From Myxococcales bacterium (GTDB lineage: Bacteria > Myxococcota_A > UBA9160 > UBA4427): a DNA stretch of 40,573 bases. Below, piece by piece: positions 33,282-40,573 of this stretch (the stretch's first letter is position 1; each line of letters begins with the position of its first letter). The position numbers and the translations under genes were made by a program. The notes below the pieces were generated by a model, which ran no database searches, had not been told where the DNA came from, and worked only from the letters and a program-made list of their open reading frames with translations. Where the stretch lies: assembly GCA_012959865.1 (NCBI GenBank), contig DUCH01000070.1:1-40573 (forward strand), written 5' to 3'.

Positions 33282-34493
33282 ATGGATCTGAGCTACGGCA
33301 GTGAGATGGAAGGTTTTCGCGACGAGGTGAAAGCTTTTCTGCACGAAAGCTGGCCTCTCTCGGGCGAGGAAGGGGAGCTGCCGCTGGAGAAGCAAGCCGC
33401 GATTTTTCGTGAACGCGCCATCGCGCGGGGGTATCTCTACCGGAATATACCCGTCAAGTACGGAGGTTCGGAACAGGCCCCCGACGTTCTCAAGGCTCAG
33501 ATCATTCGTGAGGAGTTCGAGAAGAAGTGGGCGCCCCAGGAAGCTCGCGGAATCGGCACGATGATGCTTGTTCCCACCCTGCTTGAGCGGGGCGAGGAAT
33601 GGCAGAAGAGCAAGTTCGTGCGCCCTACGATTACCGGCGAGGTCACCTGGTGCCAGGGCTATAGCGAGCCGGGTTCAGGCAGTGATCTCGCTTCGCTCAA
33701 GACCCGAGGTGAGTTGCAGGGCGACGAGTGGGTGATCAACGGCCAAAAAATTTGGACGAGCGGCGCCCATGTGGCCGACTATATGTTTTGTCTGGTTCGA
33801 ACCGAACCCGAAGAGAGCAAGCACGCCGGAATATCCTATCTGCTGCTCGACATGAAACAACCGGGGATTGAGGTTCGTCCTCTTCGGATGATGACCGGCA
33901 GCGCCGATTTCAACGAAGTCTTTCTCGACGATGCGCGTACGCCAGCCGACTGGATCGTCGGCCGTCGCGGGGAAGGTTGGTTGGTCTCTCGCACTACCCT
34001 CAAACACGAACGGAACTCGATCGGTGCGGCTCAGCAGACTCGTGCCGGCCTCAAGGGCCTAATCAATCTGGCGAAGAAAAGCGAGATCGACGGTCGGCCC
34101 GCTCTGGAAAATTCGGCAGTCCGCCAGCGCCTCGCAGAAGTGGAGGGCTACGTCAGGGCTCATCAGTATTCGGGTTATAGACAGCTCACAAAGGACGCCA
34201 AGGGCGAAGATGCCGGTTTGATTACGATGATGATGAAGCTTTTCTCTACCGAGATTGGTCACAAATCGGCGGCCCTCTCCATGGATCTTCTCGGCGAGGA
34301 GGGGCTGCTCTCGGCGGGAAACGCCGAGCTTGGCGTTCGGGCCAGCGACGGCCAAGGCTGGATTGCCCGGTATATGTACACCCTGGGGATTGCTGTGGCG
34401 GGGGGTACTGCGAATATTCAGCGCAACGTAATCGCCGAGCGGGGGTTGGGCTTGCCCCGGGATGCGGCCGCGAATAGGAGCTCGAACAAGTGA
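33282..34493 (+). CDS. Acyl-CoA dehydrogenase, catalytic-type subunit (pair B)
   Basis: A 403-residue acyl-CoA dehydrogenase. It has the full GYSEPGSGSDLASLK and NGQKIWTSGAH motifs, Glu243 in KHERNSI at the isovaleryl-type base position and AGGTANIQRN at the C-terminus; the medium-chain-type YEGT glutamate is absent. The frame is open much further upstream (33117), and ATG 33267 is also possible, but MDLSYGSEMEGFRDEV at 33282 is the standard family start and GGAG (33269-33272) sits 9 bases before it. It overlaps the next gene by GTGA. The subunit order is the reverse of pair A. It follows sucA by 106 bp, which includes a C9 run (33184-33192). Confidence 0.91.
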   Translation: MDLSYGSEMEGFRDEVKAFLHESWPLSGEEGELPLEKQAAIFRERAIARGYLYRNIPVKYGGSEQAPDVLKAQIIREEFEKKWAPQEARGIGTMMLVPTLLERGEEWQKSKFVRPTITGEVTWCQGYSEPGSGSDLASLKTRGELQGDEWVINGQKIWTSGAHVADYMFCLVRTEPEESKHAGISYLLLDMKQPGIEVRPLRMMTGSADFNEVFLDDARTPADWIVGRRGEGWLVSRTTLKHERNSIGAAQQTRAGLKGLINLAKKSEIDGRPALENSAVRQRLAEVEGYVRAHQYSGYRQLTKDAKGEDAGLITMMMKLFSTEIGHKSAALSMDLLGEEGLLSAGNAELGVRASDGQGWIARYMYTLGIAVAGGTANIQRNVIAERGLGLPRDAAANRSSNK

Positions 34494-35575
34494 ATTTTGA
34501 TTTGACCGAAGAGCAGTTGATGTTGCAGAACACGGTCAGCCAGGCGATGCAGAACGAGTGCCCTGTGACGCACTTGCGCACGATTTTTGATGGCGAGTCG
34601 GGACACGATGGCGGGCTCTGGAAAACCCTATCCGAACTTGGCGTTGTCGGGCTCGCGATTCCCGAAGAGTATGGCGGCGCGGGGCTTGAAATACTCGACC
34701 TGGCGGTGACTGCAGAGACCTTGGGATATCACGCCGCGCCGGGACCCTTCTTGGCCCACGCGCTGGCGGCCCTGGCCATCGCGGAGGGAGGAAGTCCCGA
34801 GCAAAAAGAGAAGTGGCTCCCGGGGCTGGCCAGCGGTGATCGAATTGGCACCGTGGCTCTCGCGGAAGCCGGCGGGCTTTGGCAACCCAACCAATGGCAG
34901 ATGGTTGCCGGGGATGCGATTTCTGGCGTCAAAAAGTTCGTCCCCTTCGCGGAGTTGGCTGACCTGATGGTCGTGGGCGTTGCGGGTGGCCAGTTGGCAG
35001 TAGTCGAGAAGGACGCGCCGGGCATTTCGATGGAGAAGGTTGATGGCGCCGATCTCACCCGTCGCTTTCAGCACGTGACGTTCTCGTCGACACCGTGTGA
35101 GCCGCTTCGGGAAGGGGCGGCTGCCGAGCGCATCCGCGACGTGGGACGCGTCCTTCTGGCTGCGGATGCTTTCGGGGGTTCCCAGCGACTGCTCGAGATG
35201 TGCGTCGAGTACGCGAAGACGAGGGAGCAGTTTGGAGTCACCATCGGACACTTTCAGGCGCTCAAGCATCAACTGGCCAGCATGGCGCTGGATGTCGAGC
35301 CCAACCGGGGTCTCTACTGGTTCGCCGCCTATGCTCAAGATCACTCGAACCAGGATACCCCCGGTGAACCCGAGCGAATCGCGGCCATTGCGCGGGCGCA
35401 TATTAGCGACCGTTTCATGCAAGTGGCCCGGGACGCGGTGGAGGCTCATGGGGGGATTGGTTTCACCTGGGAATGCGACGTTCAGATTTGGTTCAAACGT
35501 GCGATGTTCGATCGAGCCTTCCTCGGCACCCCCGCCCAGGATCGCGAGCGCTCCCTTGAGCTGGCTGGGCTCTAG
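34490..35575 (+). CDS. Acyl-CoA dehydrogenase, partner subunit (pair B)
   Basis: A 361-residue acyl-CoA dehydrogenase-fold protein that starts at GTG overlapping the stop of the previous gene (GTGA). It keeps KTREQFGVTIGHFQALKH and HGGIGFTWECD, but lacks a GGTxxIQ motif, has a degraded SEPxSGSD region (ALAEAGGLWQP), and has Gly at the isovaleryl-type base position (DVGRVLLA). The same pattern of retained and lost motifs occurs in the partner subunit of pair A. The two subunits therefore most likely form a heteromer with one complete active site. Convergent with the ABC-class ATPase, 8 bp apart. Confidence 0.89.
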   Translation: MNFDLTEEQLMLQNTVSQAMQNECPVTHLRTIFDGESGHDGGLWKTLSELGVVGLAIPEEYGGAGLEILDLAVTAETLGYHAAPGPFLAHALAALAIAEGGSPEQKEKWLPGLASGDRIGTVALAEAGGLWQPNQWQMVAGDAISGVKKFVPFAELADLMVVGVAGGQLAVVEKDAPGISMEKVDGADLTRRFQHVTFSSTPCEPLREGAAAERIRDVGRVLLAADAFGGSQRLLEMCVEYAKTREQFGVTIGHFQALKHQLASMALDVEPNRGLYWFAAYAQDHSNQDTPGEPERIAAIARAHISDRFMQVARDAVEAHGGIGFTWECDVQIWFKRAMFDRAFLGTPAQDRERSLELAGL

Positions 35576-35583
35576 CGGCTGGT

Positions 35584-37440
35584 TTATTCCACCGGACGGA
35601 CCTTCAGCGAACGCATGCGATTGATGGCCGCCGCAATTTCGTAGCGACGGGGTCGAGCGAAATTCCCGGGGTGGCGCTCAGAACGTCGATCCGCCGCGTA
35701 GTGATCGAGAGCATCGAGTCCTTCTTCGTCGAGGATTGCTTCGAGGGCTTCCAGAACCTCGGCGAGGGCCGGCGCCGATTTTTTCAGACCTTGTTCGGTT
35801 CCTCCCATCAAGTGCTGGCTCGCTAAGCGTATGGCGCGGGCGATGGCGCGGGTCTGACTGGTGTCGACGAGCTGGGCGAGGTGTCGCAGATCCAGGGTTT
35901 GCTCACCGTAAAGAATCAGCTCCCGACCTCGAGCGGAGATGCTCTCTTCTCGCCGCCCCCGGTCGGCCCGAAAACTGTCCGCTAGGGGACTTCGGGGCGC
36001 CACGGGCTCAAGCACGCCGGGTGCTTCCTTCAAACGTCCACTCGCGTATTCGTCCGCGATGCGATGGGCCCGGTCGGTGGCGTCTTGGGCCTCGTAGTCG
36101 CGCATCATGATGACTGTGTTTGCCACTTCAAAATAGTCGCCGCAGCCGCCCATGACGAGCACCGTGGAAACTCCAAACCGCTCGTGAAGTTCTTGGATTC
36201 GATCGATGAAAGGCGTGATGGGTTCATCGGCCCGTTCCACCAGGCGCTGCATGCGGGCGTCGCGGATCATGAAATTCGTTGCCGAGGTATCCTCGTCTAG
36301 GAGCAACCCCCGGGCGCCTATTTCGAGGGCTTCGGCGATATTGGCCGCCTGGCTCGTCGATCCACTTGCGTCGGGGCTCGAAAAGGTGCGAGTGCGGTCA
36401 CCCGCCCGCCCGGGGCTTCCGGGAAGGCCATCGATGAAAGCGTGGATGTCAACGCCGCTTACGCTGCGTCCGTCCTCGGCGCGGATTTTGACCAAGTCGG
36501 GGGCGGCCACCACGTACTCTCTTCCGTCGCCAGGAACATGGGGGTAGACGGAAGTTTCAAGTGCGCGCAGCAAAGTCGACTTGCCGTGGTAGCCACCGCC
36601 GACGATGAGGGTAATACCCTGGCGGATTGCCATGCCGCGCAGGGTCTGCGTTTGGTTTTCGCCGATGGGATTGGGAACCTTGACTTCCACGGCCAGCGAT
36701 TCTGGGGACTGAAAGCGAATGGCTTCGGCGTCGGCCATGGGCAGTTCACTGGCGCCGCTGGCTCGGGGCAGGAGAGAGCCATCGGCGATGAAACCCAGCC
36801 ACCCGAATTCTGCCAAGCGCTCGCGGATACTTTCCTGGTTCTCAACGCACTCAACAAAATCGCGCATCGCTTGTGGGGAAAGATTCTCACTCAGGAGGCC
36901 GGCTTCGATGAGACCGGGCAGAGTTTCGATCAACAGGCGATGTGCTTCCCGGCCGAGGATACGCCGGCCAGCGGCCGGCAGACCCACTTCGATTCGCGCT
37001 TCCACCCAACTCGGATCGATCTTGATTGCCGTTCGCTCGAGCACTTCCTGGCCACCCGCATCGATGAAGATTTGACCGCTCTTGCCGCTCCCCCGACCTC
37101 CTCTCTGTTCGGGCCGGCGTCTGCGAAAATTTTCGCGCGTGGTTTCGCGCGCGGAATTACCCACTCCACGGATTGCCGCTTGCACCGATCGGGCCAGAAA
37201 ATCGGCGAGAGCGATGCGTCGAATTCCCGGCGCTGTGAGATCCTCGGGTAGCGCCGCCTCTTGGGCGGGCACCCGGACCCGCAATTTTGAGGGGGCCGCA
37301 AAGGGATCGCCCTGAATGTGATCGATGAAAAGTGTGAACCGATCGAACTCAAAGCGGCCTCGAATTTCGGAGTAACTCTTGTAGCCGCGACCATCGATTC
37401 GATTCAGGGTTTGAGCCAGAACATTGGCGTCGGCCACCAT
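35584..37440 (-). CDS. ABC-class ATPase (PF09818-type, COG3044)
   Basis: A 618-residue predicted ATPase of the ABC class, a widespread family of uncharacterised soluble proteins with no transmembrane segment. Walker A is VGGGYHGKSTLL (about residues 278-289). The signature-like GSTSQAANIAEALEIGA (about 357-373) leads into the Walker B strand LLLDEDTSATNFM. N-terminal markers such as YKSYSEIRGRFEF and RVRVP are typical. Its function is not known; an RNA- or protein-handling role is guessed for homologues. A Gly/Arg-rich linker (about residues 105-120) is visible. CGGAGATCCTG before the ATG gives a good ribosome site. Confidence 0.85.
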   Translation of the reverse strand: MVADANVLAQTLNRIDGRGYKSYSEIRGRFEFDRFTLFIDHIQGDPFAAPSKLRVRVPAQEAALPEDLTAPGIRRIALADFLARSVQAAIRGVGNSARETTRENFRRRRPEQRGGRGSGKSGQIFIDAGGQEVLERTAIKIDPSWVEARIEVGLPAAGRRILGREAHRLLIETLPGLIEAGLLSENLSPQAMRDFVECVENQESIRERLAEFGWLGFIADGSLLPRASGASELPMADAEAIRFQSPESLAVEVKVPNPIGENQTQTLRGMAIRQGITLIVGGGYHGKSTLLRALETSVYPHVPGDGREYVVAAPDLVKIRAEDGRSVSGVDIHAFIDGLPGSPGRAGDRTRTFSSPDASGSTSQAANIAEALEIGARGLLLDEDTSATNFMIRDARMQRLVERADEPITPFIDRIQELHERFGVSTVLVMGGCGDYFEVANTVIMMRDYEAQDATDRAHRIADEYASGRLKEAPGVLEPVAPRSPLADSFRADRGRREESISARGRELILYGEQTLDLRHLAQLVDTSQTRAIARAIRLASQHLMGGTEQGLKKSAPALAEVLEALEAILDEEGLDALDHYAADRRSERHPGNFARPRRYEIAAAINRMRSLKVRPVE

Positions 37441-37624
37441 CAGGATCTCCGTTTGCGGGGTTAGCTTGAAGTCGATTGGCTGGGCGAAGGAATGTTGCCC
37501 TGGGCACTTTCCGGTCGCTGCCCCCGTTCTTGCCTCAGGGACCGAAGGTTGGCGCGTGGGAAGGCTCCCGTCGAGGCGGTATGCTTCGGAAGACCTCCAT
37601 ATACGGGGCGTCCTTGGGGGTGGT

Positions 37625-38959
37625 GTGGCGCAGGCATCGCGGGATCAGTGGAGCAGTTCCTTCGGGTTTTTCGCGGCCGCAGTGGGTTCGGCAGTCGGGC
37701 TCGGCAATATGTGGCGGTTCTCGTACCTCACGGCCGAGAAGGGCGGAGCAGCTTTTGTCGCTCTCTATCTGGTCTTTACTTTGGTCATTGGCATCCCGGT
37801 ATTGCTTGCCGAGCTGACTCTTGGACGAGGCGCGCAAAAGGGTCCCATCGGCGCATTGGCTCATTTCGGCGGAGAGCGGTGGAAGGCCTTGGGGGCGCTG
37901 TTCGTTGTGACCGGATTCCTGATTCTCTCCTACTATTCGGTGATCGCCGGTTGGACCCTCCGTTATGCCCTCGAGTCGCTGACTGTCGGCATACCTCGCG
38001 ATGCGGCTGCGCATTTCGGATCGGTCAGCGAAGGGGCTGACGCATTCCTCTTCCATGCTCTCTTTATGGCTATCACCATGGTCATCGTGGGAGGCGGCGT
38101 CAGCCGGGGGATCGAGCGGGTCTCGGTGGTCGCCATGCCATTGCTTTTTGTGCTCGTTTGCGCGCTCGCTCTCTATGGAGCGACCTTGGAGAATTCGGCT
38201 GGAGGCTACCGCTACTACCTCAATGCTGATTTCGCGAATGCCCTTTCCCTAGACGTATTGGTCGCTGCCGCGGGCCAAGCCTTTTTCAGTTTGAGTTTGG
38301 GCATGGGGGCCATGATGACGTTTGCGAGCTACTTGCCCCGAGAAGCTCACTTGACTCGGGAGTCCTGGGTCATCGCAAGTGCGGATTTCGGTGTCGCGTT
38401 TCTGGCCGGACTGATGGTCTTCCCGATCATCTTCGCCCTTGGCCTTCAAGGCGCAGTCGGGGAGAGCACGTTGGGGGCGCTCTTTGTCGCGCTCCCCGGG
38501 GCATTCGCCGAGATGGGGGGGACGGGTCGTTTCGTCGGTCTCCTCTTTTTTGTCGCGTTGGTGGTGGGGGCGCTGACCTCGGCGCTCTCACTCTTCGAAG
38601 TGGTGGTTTCGGCGGCGATCGATGAGCTTGGCTGGTCGCGGCCTAAAGCCGTTCTGATCATGGGGGTGCTCGTCACGCTCTTGGGCGCGGGCGCGGCCTG
38701 GAATATTGCTGTTCTCGATCTAATGGATCAGGTGGCCAACAACCTCTTCCTTCTGGCGGGTGGGCTGGCGCTGGCGGTTTTTACCGGGTGGGTGATGGAT
38801 GAGCCTATTGCCGAGGCTCGCGCCGGGCTTGGGAGTTCGCGGGGGCTGGGCATCTGGCGTTTTCTACTCCGATGGGTAGTGCCCCCCGTTCTGATCTTCG
38901 TTCTCTGGCATTCGGTGCCAGCGACCCTGGAAAATTTGTGGATGTTCTTCGCGGGCTGA
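37625..38959 (+). CDS. Sodium:neurotransmitter-symporter family (SNF/NSS) transporter
   Basis: A 444-residue sodium-coupled transporter with about 12 membrane helices, of the NSS family that moves amino acids or amines. The N-terminal GFFAAAVGSAVGLGNMWRF is the helix-1 sodium/substrate motif. Other family markers are the YYSVIAGW stretch in helix 3, the SLSLGMGAMMTFASYL region in helix 6, and ALTSALSLFEV near helix 8. The open frame extends to 37424, but the GTG at 37625 (after a G-rich stretch) fits the family N-terminus (SRDQWSSSFGF). The real substrate cannot be told. Divergent from the ATPase. Confidence 0.87.
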   Translation: MAQASRDQWSSSFGFFAAAVGSAVGLGNMWRFSYLTAEKGGAAFVALYLVFTLVIGIPVLLAELTLGRGAQKGPIGALAHFGGERWKALGALFVVTGFLILSYYSVIAGWTLRYALESLTVGIPRDAAAHFGSVSEGADAFLFHALFMAITMVIVGGGVSRGIERVSVVAMPLLFVLVCALALYGATLENSAGGYRYYLNADFANALSLDVLVAAAGQAFFSLSLGMGAMMTFASYLPREAHLTRESWVIASADFGVAFLAGLMVFPIIFALGLQGAVGESTLGALFVALPGAFAEMGGTGRFVGLLFFVALVVGALTSALSLFEVVVSAAIDELGWSRPKAVLIMGVLVTLLGAGAAWNIAVLDLMDQVANNLFLLAGGLALAVFTGWVMDEPIAEARAGLGSSRGLGIWRFLLRWVVPPVLIFVLWHSVPATLENLWMFFAG

Positions 38960-39013
38960 GTCGCCCCGGTCTCGCGTTGTCCGCCTCCTCGCTTCCCTAC
39001 TCGACCTTGCGCC

Positions 39014-39040
39014 CGCTCCCCCCGCTCCCCCCGCTCCCCC
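39014..39040. repeat. 9-bp tandem repeat, 3 units
   Basis: CGCTCCCCC three times in a row, 39014-39022, 39023-39031 and 39032-39040, just past the stop codon of the downstream MelB-like gene (minus strand). No hairpin or T-tract. Confidence 0.85.
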
Positions 39041-39043
39041 CGA

Positions 39044-40420
39044 TCAACTCGGATTCGAGGAGTCCAGGCCTGCCTCCCTTCGCTCTTTCAGGGCGCTGAG
39101 AACCTCGTTGTGTTTCGCCCGGGTAAGCGGGTAGTGGCGAACCGCGATCAGGCCCAACGCGAGAAAGAGCGCGGGAGCCGCCGTGGTGAGAAAACGAATG
39201 GTTTCCATCACGACCTCGGATTGCTGTTCGGATTCCTTGTCAAATCCCGCCGATGAAAGTGCGAAGCCAGCGATCATATACGCCGTTGCGCCTCCGGCCT
39301 TGCGAAGAAAAGTCAGAACCCCGTTGTACACGCCTTGGGAGCGATGCCCCGAGTTGAGTTCGTTCTCGTCGACGACCTCTCCGATCATCGCCCAGGGCAT
39401 CAGGTCCACCGCCGCGTAGCCGATGCCCAGAAGACCCGAAATCAAGAACATCGTCCAGCGGGGCCACGAAGGATCGCCCACCCCGATAACTCCAAGGCAG
39501 AGAATGAACCAGACCGACCCAATAAAAAAAATGCGGTGTTTCTCCTGGTGGAGCGAGTAGCGGAGCCAGAAGGGAAGCGAAAGGATGACCACGGCCAGCA
39601 TCGAGAGGAGCACCCAGTGGACGTCACCCGATCTACCCAGCCAGATTGTGACGTAGAGGGGGACCGCAAGGCCCAGAAGGTCCATCGAGATGCGACCTCC
39701 GACGTAGATAAGGCACAGCCGAACGTAGCTCGCGTGACTGGCCAGACCCTTCAGGCTACTCCAAAGGTCGATTCGAGTGGACGCGGTGGGGACCTCGTTT
39801 TCGAAGCTCACGGCGTATACGAAGGGCCAAGGCAGAATCATCCAGATGCCGATCGCGAGCCCAGTTGTCGCAAAAGCTTCGGCTCCGCCCCCGAGCCACT
39901 CCGCGATGCCGAAGAAAGCCGCAGCCACCATGGTGCCCATGATGGCTGCGGCCGAGCGGTAGCTGTTGAGGGAAGTTCGTTCGTCGTAGTCGGTGGCCAT
40001 TTCGGGAATTAGCGCCATATAGGGGACTGAAACCACGGTGGTAGACAGGGCCAGGCCGATGTAGATCAGCAGATAGAAAAAGAACATTTCGTTTTGATCG
40101 GTAAAGGGGATAGTCCACATCAGGCTGAAGAAGATGCCCAGAGGAATCATTCCCAGCAGGAAGAAGGGTCGCCGCCGCCCGATTTTCCAGCGTATCGTGT
40201 CGGAGAGGCGACCCATCAGGGGGTCGCTGACGGCGTCGACCAGTCGGGCAAGCCAGGCGATCATACCCGCCCGCCAGGGGTCCAGGCCGGCCACTGTTAC
40301 CAGAAATGTGAAGTAGACCAGGGAAAGGCACGAGAGCGCGATATTGACGCTGTGATCGCCCAGCCCAAAGACGGCCTTGCGCAGCGGACTCAAGGTCTTG
40401 GTAGGAGTTTGGCTGGGCAT
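39044..40420 (-). CDS. MFS transporter, glycoside-pentoside-hexuronide (MelB-like) family
   Basis: A 458-residue sugar:cation symporter-type MFS protein with about 12 membrane helices. Near the N-terminus, LVDAVSDPLMGRLSD corresponds to the MelB cation-site region with two Asp in a DAxxD pattern, followed by the RWKIGRRRPFF cytoplasmic loop typical of the family. Helix 4-5 SVPYMALIPEMATDYDERTSL is also characteristic. The substrate (sugar, sulfoquinovose or another solute) is unknown. ATG 40420 is the only likely start although the frame is open to the right edge. Confidence 0.9.
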   Translation of the reverse strand: MPSQTPTKTLSPLRKAVFGLGDHSVNIALSCLSLVYFTFLVTVAGLDPWRAGMIAWLARLVDAVSDPLMGRLSDTIRWKIGRRRPFFLLGMIPLGIFFSLMWTIPFTDQNEMFFFYLLIYIGLALSTTVVSVPYMALIPEMATDYDERTSLNSYRSAAAIMGTMVAAAFFGIAEWLGGGAEAFATTGLAIGIWMILPWPFVYAVSFENEVPTASTRIDLWSSLKGLASHASYVRLCLIYVGGRISMDLLGLAVPLYVTIWLGRSGDVHWVLLSMLAVVILSLPFWLRYSLHQEKHRIFFIGSVWFILCLGVIGVGDPSWPRWTMFLISGLLGIGYAAVDLMPWAMIGEVVDENELNSGHRSQGVYNGVLTFLRKAGGATAYMIAGFALSSAGFDKESEQQSEVVMETIRFLTTAAPALFLALGLIAVRHYPLTRAKHNEVLSALKERREAGLDSSNPS

Positions 40421-40458
40421 GGGATGCCACCGGCTGCCGACCCTGGAAGATCGGGCTT

Positions 40459-40573
40459 TCAGGGTCGCTTGACGTTCGCGGCGAAGAATGCGCGAGGCGG
40501 ATCGCCGCCCAGCGTTTTTCGGGCCTCGGTCTCTCCGGGCTTCCGCGGTCCTTGGGCCCGCCAGAAACTCGAA
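40459..40573 (-). CDS. Possible C-terminus of a gene cut by the right edge
   Basis: A minus-strand frame runs from the edge to a TGA at 40459-40461, giving 37 residues ending PPRAFFAANVKRP. It lies 38 bp upstream of the MFS gene on the same strand, as a preceding operon gene would. I recognise no family, and other frames are also open here, so it is a low-confidence call. Confidence 0.35.
   Translation of the reverse strand, partial: SSFWRAQGPRKPGETEARKTLGGDPPRAFFAANVKRP

Overview
The window is a dense, GC-rich stretch of bacterial chromosome: about 30 protein genes, short intergenic gaps, no rRNA or tRNA, no phage or insertion-sequence genes and no CRISPR array. The gene set (E. coli-type FrdABCD, 2-oxoglutarate dehydrogenase E1, many acyl-CoA enzymes, an RND/MMPL exporter, a Slt-type lytic transglycosylase, a prohibitin-like protein) suggests a Gram-negative, respiring, acyl-CoA-catabolising bacterium. 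A deltaproteobacterial/myxobacterial-like or uncultivated relative would fit, but the sequence alone does not fix the lineage.

Layout. 1-8.3 kb: leucyl-tRNA synthetase (cut by the left edge) diverges from a PEP-synthase/PPDK regulatory kinase-phosphorylase; then a large RND exporter diverges from a D-2-hydroxyacid dehydrogenase that is preceded by an overlapping 32-codon ORF with a strong Shine-Dalgarno; then a NYN-domain protein. 8.2-12.1 kb: a repeat-filled intergenic region and a tight frdABCD operon. 12.3-15.8 kb: a small heat-shock protein, a two-subunit acyl-CoA dehydrogenase pair and BolA. 15.8-22.2 kb: DHH phosphoesterase and epoxide hydrolase on the minus strand, then pabB, a ChaC-like cyclotransferase and a crotonase lacking both usual glutamates, then panE on the minus strand. 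22.4-26.9 kb: lytic transglycosylase, an alpha-methylacyl-CoA racemase-like enzyme, and an SPFH/prohibitin protein. 26.9-30 kb: Nudix and MATE genes on the minus strand, diverging from an alpha/beta hydrolase. 30.1-35.6 kb: sucA and a second acyl-CoA dehydrogenase pair. 35.6-40.6 kb: an ABC-class ATPase, a sodium:neurotransmitter-type symporter and a MelB-like transporter.

How the genes may work together. FrdABCD and SucA cover two TCA-cycle steps. Two split acyl-CoA dehydrogenases, the racemase-like enzyme, the atypical crotonase and the epoxide hydrolase would suit oxidation of branched, alpha-methyl or steroid/isoprenoid acyl-CoAs. That is inference: the genes are scattered, not one operon.

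I did not find a clear new multi-gene system. The most unusual signals are non-coding or at gene edges: short-period degenerate tandem arrays in three intergenic regions (two share a 13-bp period and a similar core), an in-frame pentapeptide array forming the start of the NYN protein, a translationally coupled mini-ORF, G/C homopolymers in panE and directly before slt, and a duplicated perfect palindrome.
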